In this document: positions 27,581-35,660 of the stretch, piece by piece
Layout: each line of letters begins with the position of its first letter
Position numbering within the stretch: position 1 is the first letter of the stretch
DNA from: Palsa-504 sp050011155
Lineage (GTDB): Bacteria > Actinomycetota > Actinomycetes > Streptosporangiales > Streptosporangiaceae
Direction of reading: 5' to 3'
Length of the DNA stretch: 64,000 nt
NCBI GenBank assembly: GCA_050011155.1
Contig: JBEKJP010000023.1
Span: forward strand, 1 to 64,000
Notes under the pieces: model-generated
The model's database searches: none
The model's input: the letters and a program-made list of their open reading frames with translations, nothing else
Told to the model about the DNA's origin: nothing
Made by a program: the position numbers and the translations under genes

Positions 27581-28039
27581 TCAGCCCGAGCTCAGCTGCC
27601 GGCGGACCTCGGCGGCGACCCGGGCGCCGTCGGCGCGACCCGCCAGCCGGGGCGTCAGCACCTTCATGACCTGCCCCATGCCCTTCGGACCGGCCGCGCC
27701 GGTCTCGGTGATCGCGTCACCGACCAGTGCGGCCAGTTCCTCGTCGCCGAGCTGGGCGGGAAGGTAGGTAGCGAGAACGTCTCCCTCAGCCCGTTCGGCT
27801 GCCGCTTGTTCGTCTCGGCCCGCCGCGCCGAACGCCTCGGCCGCCTCCCGGCGCTTCTTGGCCTCCCGGGTGAGCACCTTCACGATCTCTTCGTCGCTGA
27901 GGTCGCGGGCTGACGCGCCCGCGACCTCCTCGTTGGTGATCGAGGTCAGCGCCATCCGCAGGGTGCGCAACCGCACCTGATCACGCGCCCGCATGGCGGT
28001 GTTCAGATCCGCGCGCAGCCGGTCCTTGAGTTCAGCCAC
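27581..28039 (-). CDS. GatB/YqeY domain protein
   Basis: A 152-residue YqeY-type protein, homologous to the helical tail of GatB that contacts tRNA in the amidotransferase. The pattern LKDRLRADLNTAMRARD, TLRMALTSITNEEV and the C-terminal GPKGMGQVMKVLTPRLAGRA is typical. Its cellular role is unknown. It starts with GTG; TAGGAT lies 6 nt upstream on the coding strand, suggesting a leaderless mRNA. It converges on the PBP gene with 12 bp between stops. Confidence 0.92.
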   Translation of the reverse strand: MAELKDRLRADLNTAMRARDQVRLRTLRMALTSITNEEVAGASARDLSDEEIVKVLTREAKKRREAAEAFGAAGRDEQAAAERAEGDVLATYLPAQLGDEELAALVGDAITETGAAGPKGMGQVMKVLTPRLAGRADGARVAAEVRRQLSSG

Positions 28040-28113
28040 AGGCCTATCCTAGGAACTAGCCCCGCCACGCCGCGCCGTCAGTGGCATACCGGTCGTCATG
28101 GCACCATGGGATC

Positions 28114-29019
28114 GTGAGATTGCGAACCCTGCTCCCGGTCACCGCCGCCCTCGGCGCCGCCGCCGTGGGCTACGTGACGGTGATCGAACGGAACTGGTTT
28201 GCCCTGCGCCGGTACGAGGTACCGATCCTGCCGCCGGGCCAGCCGCCGCTGCGCGTCCTGCACATCTCCGACACCCATCTCACCCCAGGCCGCAAACGGC
28301 TCCTGGCCTGGCTCCGGTCGCTAGACGACCTCGATCCCGACCTGGTCGTCAACACCGGGGACTCCATCTCCCACCCGCAGGCGGTCGAGCCCCTGCTCGA
28401 CGCCCTCGGCCCGCTGCTGGACCGGCCCGGCGCCTTCGTGCTCGGCTCCAACGACATGTACGCGCCCGAGCCGCACAACCCGGCGCGGTACCTCTCCGGG
28501 GCGAGCTCCCACTGGCGCAAGCCGAAGGAGCCCGACCTGCCCTGGGAGAAGCTCCGCGACGACCTGACCGCGGCCGGCTGGCTGGACCTCAACAACCACC
28601 GCGGCCGGCTGACCGCGGGCGGGCGCGACATCGCCCTAGCCGGCGTGCACGACTCGCACATCAAGCGCGACCGCTACGAGCAGGTCGCCGGGCGGGCCGA
28701 CCCGGCCGCCAACCTGCGCATCGGGGTCATGCACTCCCCTGAGCCGCGCCTGCTCGACCGGTTCGAGGCCGACGGCTACGATCTCCTGCTGGCCGGGCAC
28801 ACTCACGGCGGCCAGCTCCGCCTGCCCTTCTACGGCGCGCTGGTGACCAACTGCGGAATCGAACGGGAGCGGGTCAGCGGCCTGCACAGGCACCCCGCCG
28901 ACGGCCAGGCCTGGCTGCACGTTTCCGCAGGCCTCGGCACCTCCCCGTGGGCTCCGGCCCGGTTCGCCTGCCGTCCGGAGGCCAGCCTGCTCACCCTGAC
29001 CTCGCGCGATCCCGGCTAG
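28114..29019 (+). CDS. Membrane-anchored metallophosphoesterase
   Basis: A 301-residue calcineurin-like phosphoesterase. An N-terminal hydrophobic segment (about 5-25) likely anchors it, and the metal-binding motifs follow in order: LHISDTHLTPG, VNTGDSIS, LGSNDMYAPEP, and LLAGHTHGGQLRLP. Relatives next to PBP genes in Streptomyces share this layout; substrates may be lipids or nucleotides but are unknown. GTG at 28114 is chosen because the hydrophobic anchor starts there; the longer version adds a His-rich leader without homology. Confidence 0.9.
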   Translation: MRLRTLLPVTAALGAAAVGYVTVIERNWFALRRYEVPILPPGQPPLRVLHISDTHLTPGRKRLLAWLRSLDDLDPDLVVNTGDSISHPQAVEPLLDALGPLLDRPGAFVLGSNDMYAPEPHNPARYLSGASSHWRKPKEPDLPWEKLRDDLTAAGWLDLNNHRGRLTAGGRDIALAGVHDSHIKRDRYEQVAGRADPAANLRIGVMHSPEPRLLDRFEADGYDLLLAGHTHGGQLRLPFYGALVTNCGIERERVSGLHRHPADGQAWLHVSAGLGTSPWAPARFACRPEASLLTLTSRDPG

Positions 29020-29121
29020 GTTCGCTTCGTCTAGTGGCCAGTTGCGCAGCCGTGCACGAGCAGCCCCTGGTTTCCGCTAGACTAGCGAAGTCTCGTGCGG
29101 CACCGATGAGGTCCGCACGGG

Positions 29122-29198
29122 CGGGGTGTAGCGCAGCTTGGCAGCGCGCTTCGTTCGGGACGAAGAGGCCGGGAGTTCAAATCTCCCCACCCCGACCA
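29122..29198 (+). tRNA. tRNA-Pro (CGG)
   Basis: A 77-nt cloverleaf: acceptor CGGGGTG pairs with CACCCCG, anticodon stem CTTCG/CGAAG holds loop TTCGGGA with anticodon CGG, the T arm has GTTCAAATC, and the 3' CCA is encoded. It marks the left edge of an accessory stretch and is a plausible integration target. Confidence 0.96.
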
Positions 29199-29204
29199 CA
29201 AAAC

Positions 29205-29238
29205 CGCAGGTCACCGGCTTATAGGTGACCTGCGTTTT
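29205..29238 (+). terminator. Intrinsic terminator after tRNA-Pro
   Basis: An 11-bp perfect stem CGCAGGTCACC/GGTGACCTGCG with an 8-nt loop, followed by TTTT. It begins 6 nt after the tRNA and should end its transcript. Confidence 0.9.
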
Positions 29239-29256
29239 CTGGTTTATCCTGTTCGA

Positions 29257-29272
29257 TGTCCGATTTTGGGAG
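29257..29272. repeat. 16-bp direct repeat, left copy
   Basis: TGTCCGATTTTGGGAG occurs here and again at 30497-30512. The two copies enclose the zinc-ribbon gene and the integrase remnant. They may be attachment-site remains or traces of an old insertion. Confidence 0.65.
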
Positions 29273-29328
29273 TAGAACAGGAGTGGACCTCCCTTCTGGC
29301 GACCTGCTCGGGTACTTAGGACGGCCCC

Positions 29329-29799
29329 ATGAGACCGGAGCACGAGGACGAACCCGCCGCGGCGATCGAGTACCCCGTCAGGGAGTTTTACTGCCGCGAC
29401 TGCGGGCGACCTGAGCCCTACATCCTCCCGTCTGAGGCTCCTAGCCTTTCTCATGAAGTGAAAGTGCTCGACGTGGCGCGGCTCAAAGCTGGATGGATCA
29501 CTCAGGGCGAGTTCCGAACGGTCCGCTGCCCTTCGTGTGACGCGGTGATGACGCTTCTGATTCACCGGATTCCGATCGAGTGCGCCACTTTCCCCTGCCC
29601 GACCTGCGGGCCGGGTGCAGAGCTGACTACCGAGATCATCAGCATCACCGCGATCGGGACGGGCTACAACTTCGTTGCCCTGCTCAAGTGCAATGCCTGC
29701 TCCAAGCAGAGCCGACTCTCCAAGATTCTTGAGGGACTCTCCAGGATCAAGAAGGTCAAGGTCGGCCCGACCGGGGTCGAGGTTGAAGTGAAGCCCTAG
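29329..29799 (+). CDS. Zinc-ribbon hypothetical protein
   Basis: A 156-residue soluble protein with four CxxC knuckles: CRDCG near 22, CPSCD near 67, CPTCG near 90 and CNACS near 120, enough for two zinc sites. The rest is mixed alpha/beta with a basic C-terminus (IKKVKVGPTGVEVEVKP). I do not recognise the family. Its base composition is visibly lower in GC than the flanking core genes. It starts at ATG 29329 after a weak AGGA. It sits between tRNA-Pro and an integrase remnant, so it probably came with an integrated element. Confidence 0.7.
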   Translation: MRPEHEDEPAAAIEYPVREFYCRDCGRPEPYILPSEAPSLSHEVKVLDVARLKAGWITQGEFRTVRCPSCDAVMTLLIHRIPIECATFPCPTCGPGAELTTEIISITAIGTGYNFVALLKCNACSKQSRLSKILEGLSRIKKVKVGPTGVEVEVKP

Positions 29800-30065
29800 C
29801 CTCAGTCCTTGGAGAGTTTGCCTGAACGCTCACTAGCAGCCGGTTGAGTAATGGCACCGCGGATATTGGCGACAGCGCAGCTCGCTGCCTCAGTGAGTCC
29901 TTCCAGCGGGTTTGGAGCGCGGCCTTCAGTTCCTCCCGCATCGTCGGGCTGACGTGACCGTACACGCCGCGCATGCCGGGTTCGTCGTGGCCTAGCCGTC
30001 CGGACTTGAGCACGTCGGGTATCTGGTCTTCGTCCATCCACACCTTGAGGCGGCAGCCAGGCCGA
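29756..30065 (-). pseudogene. Tyrosine recombinase (integrase) C-terminal remnant
   Basis: On the minus strand the translation KVWMDEDQIPDVLKSGRLGH followed by DEPGMRGVYGHVSPTMREEL and KAALQTRWKDSL is the C-terminal part of an actinobacterial phage-type integrase, including the LGH box and the nucleophile Tyr in VYGHVSP. The N-terminal and central domains with the first catalytic Arg are missing; the upstream sequence shows only out-of-frame traces. The left boundary is uncertain: the frame runs into the end of the zinc-ribbon gene. Confidence 0.75.
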
Positions 30066-30721
30066 GTGCATCGCGCCAGATGCGTTGATCGCCGTAAACG
30101 TGTCACAGGACCAGGGCCGGTGCGCCGCGCTATCCGGCAGGCCAAGGCCAGGCCCGGCGCGCACGCGGCGAATCTCAGGCATGAGTGGCAGCGTCTAGGG
30201 CCTCTCGTGCGTCCCCGGCCTCGACCTGGCGCTGCCGCACAACGACGTCGGTCTCGGCGACGACGCGTACGACATCGCCGCGCAAGGCCGGGCCGCAGGG
30301 CAAACCGCCGTCTGCTGGGATCCCACCGGGACCGACCAGTTCGCAGTCGAGCGGCTCGCTGAAGTTCGAGCGGTCCGAGCAGCAGCGAATCGACAGAGCG
30401 CACCTAGTGCCGCACGATCGCGCATGCCCGATGCAACGACCCCCGTTGCGAGGAGACGAGGCATTCGTGACCCGCCATCGGCGTTACGTCCTCCGGTGTC
30501 CGATTTTGGGAGCCGCGACGCCAGCCAGCGCGATCATCGAATTCGCCCGGCGAAGTCCCGCCAACTCGATTTTGCCGCCCGGTGCGGCTGCGCAAACCGG
30601 GCAAAGCCAGTTTCGCCGGACTGTTACGCTGGTCCTCAATTATGCCTTTCGGCGGATATACGACGACTCCGGCGGCAGTCGGCGGGGGCCAGCGGATGAG
30701 CATGGTGAAGGTGGTCTCAGG
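30066..30721. other. Accessory stretch without an intact gene
   Basis: No complete gene is visible. On the plus strand about 30190-30420 encodes a coding-like run (LALPHNDVGLGDDAYDIAAQ and onward) that lacks a start and that I cannot identify. The right copy of the 16-bp direct repeat lies at 30497-30512. Overall this looks like debris of an integrated element. Confidence 0.45.
30497..30512. repeat. 16-bp direct repeat, right copy
   Basis: Identical to 29257-29272 (TGTCCGATTTTGGGAG), 1.24 kb away in the same orientation. Confidence 0.65.
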
Positions 30722-31097
30722 ATGACCAGTGCCACCGCGCTGCTGGCCACGGCCGGGGGCGCCGCACCCGCCAACGCGGCACCGGCACCGGCACCGCGGA
30801 GCGGACGTGAGCGAGGACCTCTACTGGTCCAACACGACCGCCAGCGGAAACAGCATGATCGGCCGCGCCCGGCTCAACGGTACCGACGTCGACCAGAACT
30901 TCATCGCCGTTCCCGACGGCCCCAGTGGCGTCTCCGCGCTGGCCGTCAACGCGCGCTACATCTACTGGACCGATGAGACCGGCCGCACGATCGGCCGGGC
31001 CCGGCTCGACGACACTCAGGTCAACCAGCAGTTCATCGAGGTCCCCAACGCGGACATCCTCCTCGGCGTGGCCGTGGACCCCGGCCCGCACGACTAG
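30722..31097 (+). pseudogene. Frameshifted YWTD-repeat secreted protein
   Basis: An ATG at 30722 begins a short signal-like peptide (ATALLATAGGAAPANAAPAPA), but the downstream repeats continue in another frame. From about 30805 the frame reads EDLYWSNTTASGNSMIGRAR then two repeats of the LDL-receptor YWTD type (YIYWTDETGRTIGRARLDD). A single-base indel near 30800 would join them. The repeat domain is also short compared with the six blades of a normal propeller, so the gene seems both frameshifted and truncated. Confidence 0.65.
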
Positions 31098-31454
31098 GGT
31101 GCGTCTTGCAGATCATGCGAGGGAGACGGCACCCGGCTTGGTGACCTCACCCGTCTCCCATGCCCCGTCCGCGCCATCGCGGCTCAGCGCCGTGGGTCCC
31201 GGCCGTGCGGCGGACCGGGGCTATGCCACAGCCAGCCCGTTATATCCCTATATGTCTCAACTTCAGGTTAAAGAATCCCGGACACAGATCATGATCGCGG
31301 GCAGTTCCGGTCGGATTTCGACCGTTTCTGCCCGCGATCATGGAACAGCATGACGCGAGGGTGTCGCCTTCCTGGCAGTGGGTTCTATGCAGGTCGATGT
31401 GACTACGCTCTCGATGTAGGCACGGAAGGGTTCAGCGAAGGGTTATTCCGAGGC
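31098..31454. other. Intergenic region with a large dyad
   Basis: No gene is supported. The main feature is the dyad at 31291-31341. A frame open from 31350 could extend the next gene upstream, but it begins inside the flank of the dyad and has no ribosome site. Confidence 0.5.
31291..31341. repeat. 51-bp near-perfect two-part dyad
   Basis: Outer arms ATGATCGCGGGCAG (31291-31304) and CTGCCCGCGATCAT (31328-31341) are perfect 14-bp complements. Inside, CGGTCG and CGACCG form a second perfect 6-bp stem around GATTT, separated from the outer stem by TTC and TTT bulges. No T tract follows. It could be a strong RNA hairpin, a protein-binding cruciform, or the remnant of a short mobile palindromic element. 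Confidence 0.9.
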
Positions 31455-31679
31455 ATGGGCAAGCTCAACCTGTATTACGGCACCGTCAAGTCCATGACGG
31501 GCCAGCGCCACGTCATGGCCTGGGCAAAGTCGCGGGAGAATGCCCTTGACCAGCTGGAATCCGCGCTCACGACCAGTGAGCCTGTCCTAGGGTCGGTAGT
31601 CGGACCGCTCACGAGCCTGCCCGACGACGTCATGAAACCTGGCGTGTTCGTCGAAGTGACCCCTGTCCCGAACGCCTGA
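31455..31679 (+). CDS. Small hypothetical protein
   Basis: A 74-residue protein starting MGKLNLYYGTVKSMTGQRHV. It has a plausible alpha/beta composition (AWAKSRENALDQLESALTTS; VFVEVTPVPNA), no signal peptide and no membrane segment. I do not recognise it. The ATG at 31455 is chosen because the upstream extension has odd composition. Its stop lies 3 bp before the next gene, suggesting an operon with the kinase-like gene. Confidence 0.5.
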   Translation: MGKLNLYYGTVKSMTGQRHVMAWAKSRENALDQLESALTTSEPVLGSVVGPLTSLPDDVMKPGVFVEVTPVPNA

Positions 31680-31682
31680 CCC

Positions 31683-32336
31683 GTGCTCCTGCTGGCAGAG
31701 GAGCCCGAGGCTGGGCCGTGGCATGCGGAGCGATTGACCGCGGTCGCCGACGACCTGATGCGCTTGGGACAACAGAGAAGCGCTGGCCGCCGCCCGGTCG
31801 TGCTGGCGATCGACGGGCGCAGTTCCGGCGGCAAGACGACGCTGGCGGGACGGCTCCAGGCTGTCGTGGCGGGCTCGGCGGTCGTGCACACCGACGACAT
31901 CGCCTGGTGGTATTCCCGGTTCGGCTGGGCCGAGCTGCTGATCAACGGCGTCCTCCTCCCCGCGCGCTCGGGCCGGCCGGTGTCCTACCGGCCGCCTCCC
32001 TGGGATGAGCGGATGCGGCCGGGCGCGATCGAGGTGCCCGCTGGCGTCCCGCTGCTGATCGTGGAAGGCGTCGGCGCCGCCCGACGGGAAATCGCGCATC
32101 TGATCGACGTGGCCATCTGGGTCCAATCCGACGAACAGGAAACCGAGCGCCGTAACCTCGCCCGGGTGGGACAGGCCGGCGGAATGCCCACCGAGCAGAA
32201 CCATCGCGACTGGATGGCCGAGGAAATACCCTTCCAGGCCGGCCAGCGCTCCTGGGAACACGCCGACCTCATCGTCTGCGGTACACCGCAGATTCCCTTC
32301 GACCCGGCTACCGAGCTCGTCGTCGCCCGGCCCTAG
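31683..32336 (+). CDS. P-loop kinase-like protein (uridine kinase type)
   Basis: A 217-residue P-loop NTPase. Walker A is AIDGRSSGGKTTLAGRL near residue 43, an acidic pair HTDDIAWWYSRFGW follows as in uridine kinase/phosphoribulokinase folds, and VPLLIVEGVGAARREI resembles the second conserved strand. The small-molecule substrate is unknown. It starts with GTG 3 bp after the preceding gene. Its end overlaps the convergent tautomerase remnant by 4 bp. Confidence 0.75.
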   Translation: MLLLAEEPEAGPWHAERLTAVADDLMRLGQQRSAGRRPVVLAIDGRSSGGKTTLAGRLQAVVAGSAVVHTDDIAWWYSRFGWAELLINGVLLPARSGRPVSYRPPPWDERMRPGAIEVPAGVPLLIVEGVGAARREIAHLIDVAIWVQSDEQETERRNLARVGQAGGMPTEQNHRDWMAEEIPFQAGQRSWEHADLIVCGTPQIPFDPATELVVARP

Positions 32337-32621
32337 CGCCAGTCCTCCCTCGGGATCACCACGTAGCTCGCTTCCCCGCGCCCGAAGGACCAGTCCGTGC
32401 GCTCGTTCTCGACCAGGATGACGGCCAGGTCTTCTGGCTGCAACTCGATGCGTTCGGCTAGCAGTTCCGCCAGCCGCCGGTAGAACGCGCTCTTCGCCTC
32501 GGTCGTCCGGCCCGCGGATGGCGTCACTGTGCTGGGCGATGACCTGAAACCGGTCTCGCAGCGGCACATCTAGCTGTTCGACCATGGCCCGGTGCACCGA
32601 ATCGCCGATCAGGCGCAGGTC
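32333..32621 (-). pseudogene. Tautomerase gene with internal deletion
   Basis: Two parts of a 4-oxalocrotonate tautomerase-family protein are visible in different frames on the minus strand. The upstream part reads LIGDSVHRAMVEQLDVPLRD then RFQVIAQHSDA; the downstream part reads SAGRTTEAKSAFYRRLAELL and LVENERTDWSFGRGEASYV. The central 25-30 residues between them (usually ending in VFVQITL) are missing and the frame shifts there. The N-terminal catalytic Pro segment is also lost at the junction with the next fragment. Confidence 0.75.
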
Positions 32622-32831
32622 CTGATCGCGGTCCTGGCCCGGACCCGGGCCGGGTTCCATCGCGCCGTGGCCGGCCTGGCCGCGGCGGGGAACGACGTCG
32701 TCGCCGATCACGTGCTCAGCGAGCCGTGGCGCCTGCTGGACTGCCTGGCGGTCATGGCAGGTTACCGGGTCGTGCTGGACTCCGGTCAGGTGCCCACGGC
32801 CTTCGACCGGCTCAGGGCACTCCTCCTGTGA
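32592..32831 (+). pseudogene. Chloramphenicol phosphotransferase-like fragment
   Basis: From about 32640 the frame reads GFHRAVAGLAAAGNDVVADH then VLSEPWRLLDCLAVMAGYRVV, which resembles the middle of the CPT-family kinases. The P-loop N-terminus and the C-terminal third are absent. The fragment abuts the truncated 5' end of the tautomerase gene, so a deletion probably fused the two. It is unlikely to be functional. Confidence 0.6.
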
Positions 32832-32856
32832 AGGGTGCCGCGTACGATCGGGGGAT

Positions 32857-33294
32857 ATGACCGAGTCCTGGGATCCTGCCGCTACGGGGATCCTGCGCCT
32901 GCCCTCGGGCAGGCTGGTACGAGGCCGGGGCCTGAGGCGCCCGGTGCCGGACGGCCCTAGCCCGTTGCTCGGCGTCTACCTGCTCGGCCGGCGCCCGCCG
33001 GACGTTCCCTGGGAATCGCGCTGGATCCGGTGGCCGGATTTCCGGTTGCCGGCCGCCGGGACCGATGTGCTGTCCACGCTGACCGAGGCCTGGGAGCGCG
33101 CCGCGGCCGAACGGGTGGAGATCGCCTGCGCGGGTGGTCACGGGCGCACCGGTACCGCGCTGGCCTGCCTGGCTATCCTCGACGGCGTGCCCGGGGCTGA
33201 GGCCGTCGCGTTCGTTCGTGAGCACTATGACCCGCACGCGGTCGAGACGCCAGCCCAGCGCCGCTACGTCGCCCGCTGGCCGGAGCAACGATAA
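32857..33294 (+). CDS. Dual-specificity/tyrosine phosphatase-like protein
   Basis: A 145-residue protein with the phosphatase P-loop: ACAGGHGRTGTALACLAIL contains the Cys-x5-Arg signature (C-AGGHG-R-T). A WPDF segment before it could supply the general acid Asp. It belongs to the small protein-tyrosine/dual-specificity phosphatase group; target unknown. The ATG at 32857 follows weak GGGGG. Unlike its left neighbours it appears intact. Confidence 0.8.
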   Translation: MTESWDPAATGILRLPSGRLVRGRGLRRPVPDGPSPLLGVYLLGRRPPDVPWESRWIRWPDFRLPAAGTDVLSTLTEAWERAAAERVEIACAGGHGRTGTALACLAILDGVPGAEAVAFVREHYDPHAVETPAQRRYVARWPEQR

Positions 33295-33443
33295 TCAGCC
33301 AGGAGAATATCGCGGATATCCGCAAAACCGTACAATGAGCGCGGTCGTGCGGCCGATTCTGGTCAGCGGATACACTATTCGCCGGCCACTGACCGGCCGA
33401 TGAATATCTGATTTCCGTTGCCATTCACCCGTAGGAGCCGAAC

Positions 33444-33842
33444 ATGTTGCGCCTTGCCGCGGTTATCGCCGCCAGTGCCGCCACGCTGGCCTGCGGCACG
33501 CTGCCCGCCTCCGCCGCGTCCGACCGAATTCACGCGTTCGGCATTCCGGGCGTCTCGGGCGTCCGGGCCTGGGGGTCGTACGAGCACGACGGAGCCAAGG
33601 TGCGGGTCATGGTGTGCGTCGAGGACACCGCACGCAGCGTCTACGGTGGAGCAGCGGTCGGACTGGCATTCGATTCTGGCTATCGGAGGCACGCCGATGT
33701 AAGCGCGGCGACGATCGGCTTCGAGCACACCCAGTGCCGGGTCATGGCCACGCCCTTCCAGAGCCACCTCGTCGTCGAGGCCCTGTCCGGCCTTGAGAAC
33801 GGCAAAGTCCGCCAGCACGGCAAGCCCATACGGATCTACTAG
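33444..33842 (+). CDS. Small secreted protein
   Basis: A 132-residue protein with a clear Sec signal peptide (LRLAAVIAASAATLACGTLP, cleavage after ASAA near 25). The mature part is a beta-rich domain with two Cys near 58 and 94 (MVCVEDTA; HTQCRVM) that could form a disulfide. I do not recognise a family. AGGAG lies 6-7 nt before the ATG. It probably acts outside the cell. Confidence 0.75.
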   Translation: MLRLAAVIAASAATLACGTLPASAASDRIHAFGIPGVSGVRAWGSYEHDGAKVRVMVCVEDTARSVYGGAAVGLAFDSGYRRHADVSAATIGFEHTQCRVMATPFQSHLVVEALSGLENGKVRQHGKPIRIY

Positions 33843-33943
33843 CCGCTCTTACACCCGCCTTTGTTTACAGTTCCGGGCGCTATGACACCCATAACCGCAG
33901 ACAAAGCGCGGGTCTCGCAGTTTCCTGGCCGCCAGAGACGTCA

Positions 33944-33991
33944 TGAAACCCGGGTTACAGCGCGTTTAAACGCACTCGAAGCCCAGTTTCA
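33944..33991. repeat. 48-bp imperfect palindrome, copy 2
   Basis: Same design as 145-192: left arm begins TGAAACC, right arm ends GTTTCA, 6-nt spacer TTTAAA, arms pairing at 15 of 21 positions. The bases before it (CCAGAGACG) also resemble those before copy 1 (CCAAGACG), so homology extends beyond the dyad. Confidence 0.75.
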
Positions 33992-33995
33992 TGGC

Positions 33996-34017
33996 GTCCG
34001 GAACGCGTCCGGAACGC
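33996..34017. repeat. 11-bp tandem duplication after palindrome copy 2
   Basis: GTCCGGAACGC occurs twice in tandem, starting 4 bp after the dyad. In copy 1 a tandem array of different sequence begins at the same relative place after TCCGG. Confidence 0.75.
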
Positions 34018-34067
34018 GGACGAAACCAGACCGCCGCGCCGCCACGCCGTCGCGGAATGGCCAGCGG

Positions 34068-35660
34068 CTAGCCGGCTGTGATCTGCTTGCGGCCGCCGCC
34101 TCCGACCAGTCCGGTGCGCAGGCTAGGGGCGGGAATGGCCACCGGCGCGGTACGCGCCGGTTTCGGCGCCATGGTGGTGAGACGCAGCGCCAGTGCCGGG
34201 CACATGTGCACCGCCTGCTCCGCGTCCTTTTCCAGCCAGCTGGGCACCGGGATGTTGAGGATGACCGGGTAGCCCTGGGCGTCCAGGTGGATGACCTCCG
34301 GCACCAGGTGCGCGCAGAGCCCGTGGCCCTGGCAGCGGGTCCAGTCCACCACGAGCCGCTGCTGGGTTTCCTGCTCGGGACCGGTAGGCAGCGGCAGCAG
34401 GCCGCGGACAGGCCGCCCGCAGGAGGAGTGGAAGACGTGCGCCGCGAGGTCCTCGGTGAACACGTCGAGGGCCGAGAGGACGAACCTGGTCACTCCGTCG
34501 GGATGCGAGCAGGCGCCGCGCCCGGCGACGGCGGCGGCGGAGCGCCGGGCCACGTCGAGCGCCTCGATCCCGCCCGAGCCGTCGATCAGCGCGGCCAGCG
34601 CCCGCGCGATGGACGGCAGGCCGAGCTTGCACGGCCCGCACTGCCCGGCCGATTCCCCGGCCAGGTAGCTCGCGATCCGGGACACCTCACCCAGCGGGCA
34701 GGTGCCGTCGCCGAGCGGGAGGACGATGCCCGAGCCGAGCGTGCCGCCCACGGCGGCCAGCCCTTCACGGGAAACCGGCACCACGTACGCCGTGCTGGCC
34801 GGCAGCCACATGCCGTGGTACCCGCCGACCAGGACGCCGTCACCAGCCGGAGCCTGGCAGATGTCCAGGACCGCGGCCAGCGGGACGCCGGTCGGAACCT
34901 CGACGACGGCGGGGTTCGCGGCGGAACCGCCCACGCTGAGCAGGACCGTCCCCGGTTCCTCGGCCGTGCCCACGGCGGCGAACCGCTCCGGGCCGAGCAG
35001 GGCGAGCACCGCCAGCTGCGCGAACGTGCCCGCGTTGGACAGGAACGTGGGCAGCTCGGCCACGCCGGACTCGGCGGCGAGCACCTTGCGCCCCGGCGGT
35101 ATGGGGCGCTTGCCGTTGATGCCGCGGATCAGTGCGCCGGACTCGCCGGAGATGAACCGTTCGGGCATCTGGACCACTCGGGCCAGCTTGCGCAGGCCTG
35201 GTTCGGCCGCGATCGCCGCCTCCACCGACCTGTTCGCCAGTTCGTCGCCGGCGACGCCGACCACGATCTCGTCGGCCCCGATGGCCTCGGCCACCAGCGC
35301 GGCCCCGCTGAGGATGAGGTACGGCGAGCGGATCATGAGCATCTTGTCCTTGATGCTCCCCGGCTCGCCCTCGGTCGCGTTGACCACCACGATCGGCGGG
35401 CAGTCCTTCTCCTCGGCGTTCTCCACCACCGCCCGGAGCTTGCGCGCGAACGGGAACGCCGCGCCGCCCTGGCCGCGCAGGTCGACCTGCTCGGCCATCG
35501 CGATCAGTTCCTCGGCGGAGAGCCGGGGCAGCGGGCCGAAGATGTCGCGGTGGGCTTCGAGGTCGAGTCGGGGCATCCGGTCGAGCCCGGCCGTCAGCCG
35601 GGCCGCTCCGATCCGCATGATCGCGGGCGCGTCGATGCCCTTGTTCGGGCTCACTCCCAC
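34068..35660 (-). CDS. NuoF-like flavoprotein fused to a ferredoxin
   Basis: A 530-residue redox protein. Residues about 45-210 form the NuoF flavin/NAD domain (LRGQGGAAFPFARKLR; NATEGEPGSIKDKML), then an SLBB-like segment, then the NuoF iron-sulfur domain (about 340-425) with ESAGQCGPCKLG and GACSHPDG. The usual first cluster Cys is Ala (ESAGQC for ESCGxC). A C-terminal ferredoxin of 3Fe-4S/4Fe-4S type follows (TRCQGHGLCAHLVPEV near 450; HMCPALALRL near 490). It overlaps the membrane protein gene by 10 bp, so the pair likely forms one electron-transfer complex. The partner electron acceptor is unknown. Confidence 0.85.
   Translation of the reverse strand: MGVSPNKGIDAPAIMRIGAARLTAGLDRMPRLDLEAHRDIFGPLPRLSAEELIAMAEQVDLRGQGGAAFPFARKLRAVVENAEEKDCPPIVVVNATEGEPGSIKDKMLMIRSPYLILSGAALVAEAIGADEIVVGVAGDELANRSVEAAIAAEPGLRKLARVVQMPERFISGESGALIRGINGKRPIPPGRKVLAAESGVAELPTFLSNAGTFAQLAVLALLGPERFAAVGTAEEPGTVLLSVGGSAANPAVVEVPTGVPLAAVLDICQAPAGDGVLVGGYHGMWLPASTAYVVPVSREGLAAVGGTLGSGIVLPLGDGTCPLGEVSRIASYLAGESAGQCGPCKLGLPSIARALAALIDGSGGIEALDVARRSAAAVAGRGACSHPDGVTRFVLSALDVFTEDLAAHVFHSSCGRPVRGLLPLPTGPEQETQQRLVVDWTRCQGHGLCAHLVPEVIHLDAQGYPVILNIPVPSWLEKDAEQAVHMCPALALRLTTMAPKPARTAPVAIPAPSLRTGLVGGGGRKQITAG

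Noticed and set aside
32592..32831. Functional chloramphenicol resistance gene
   Set aside because: Only the middle of a CPT-like protein remains; the P-loop and C-terminal part are missing.
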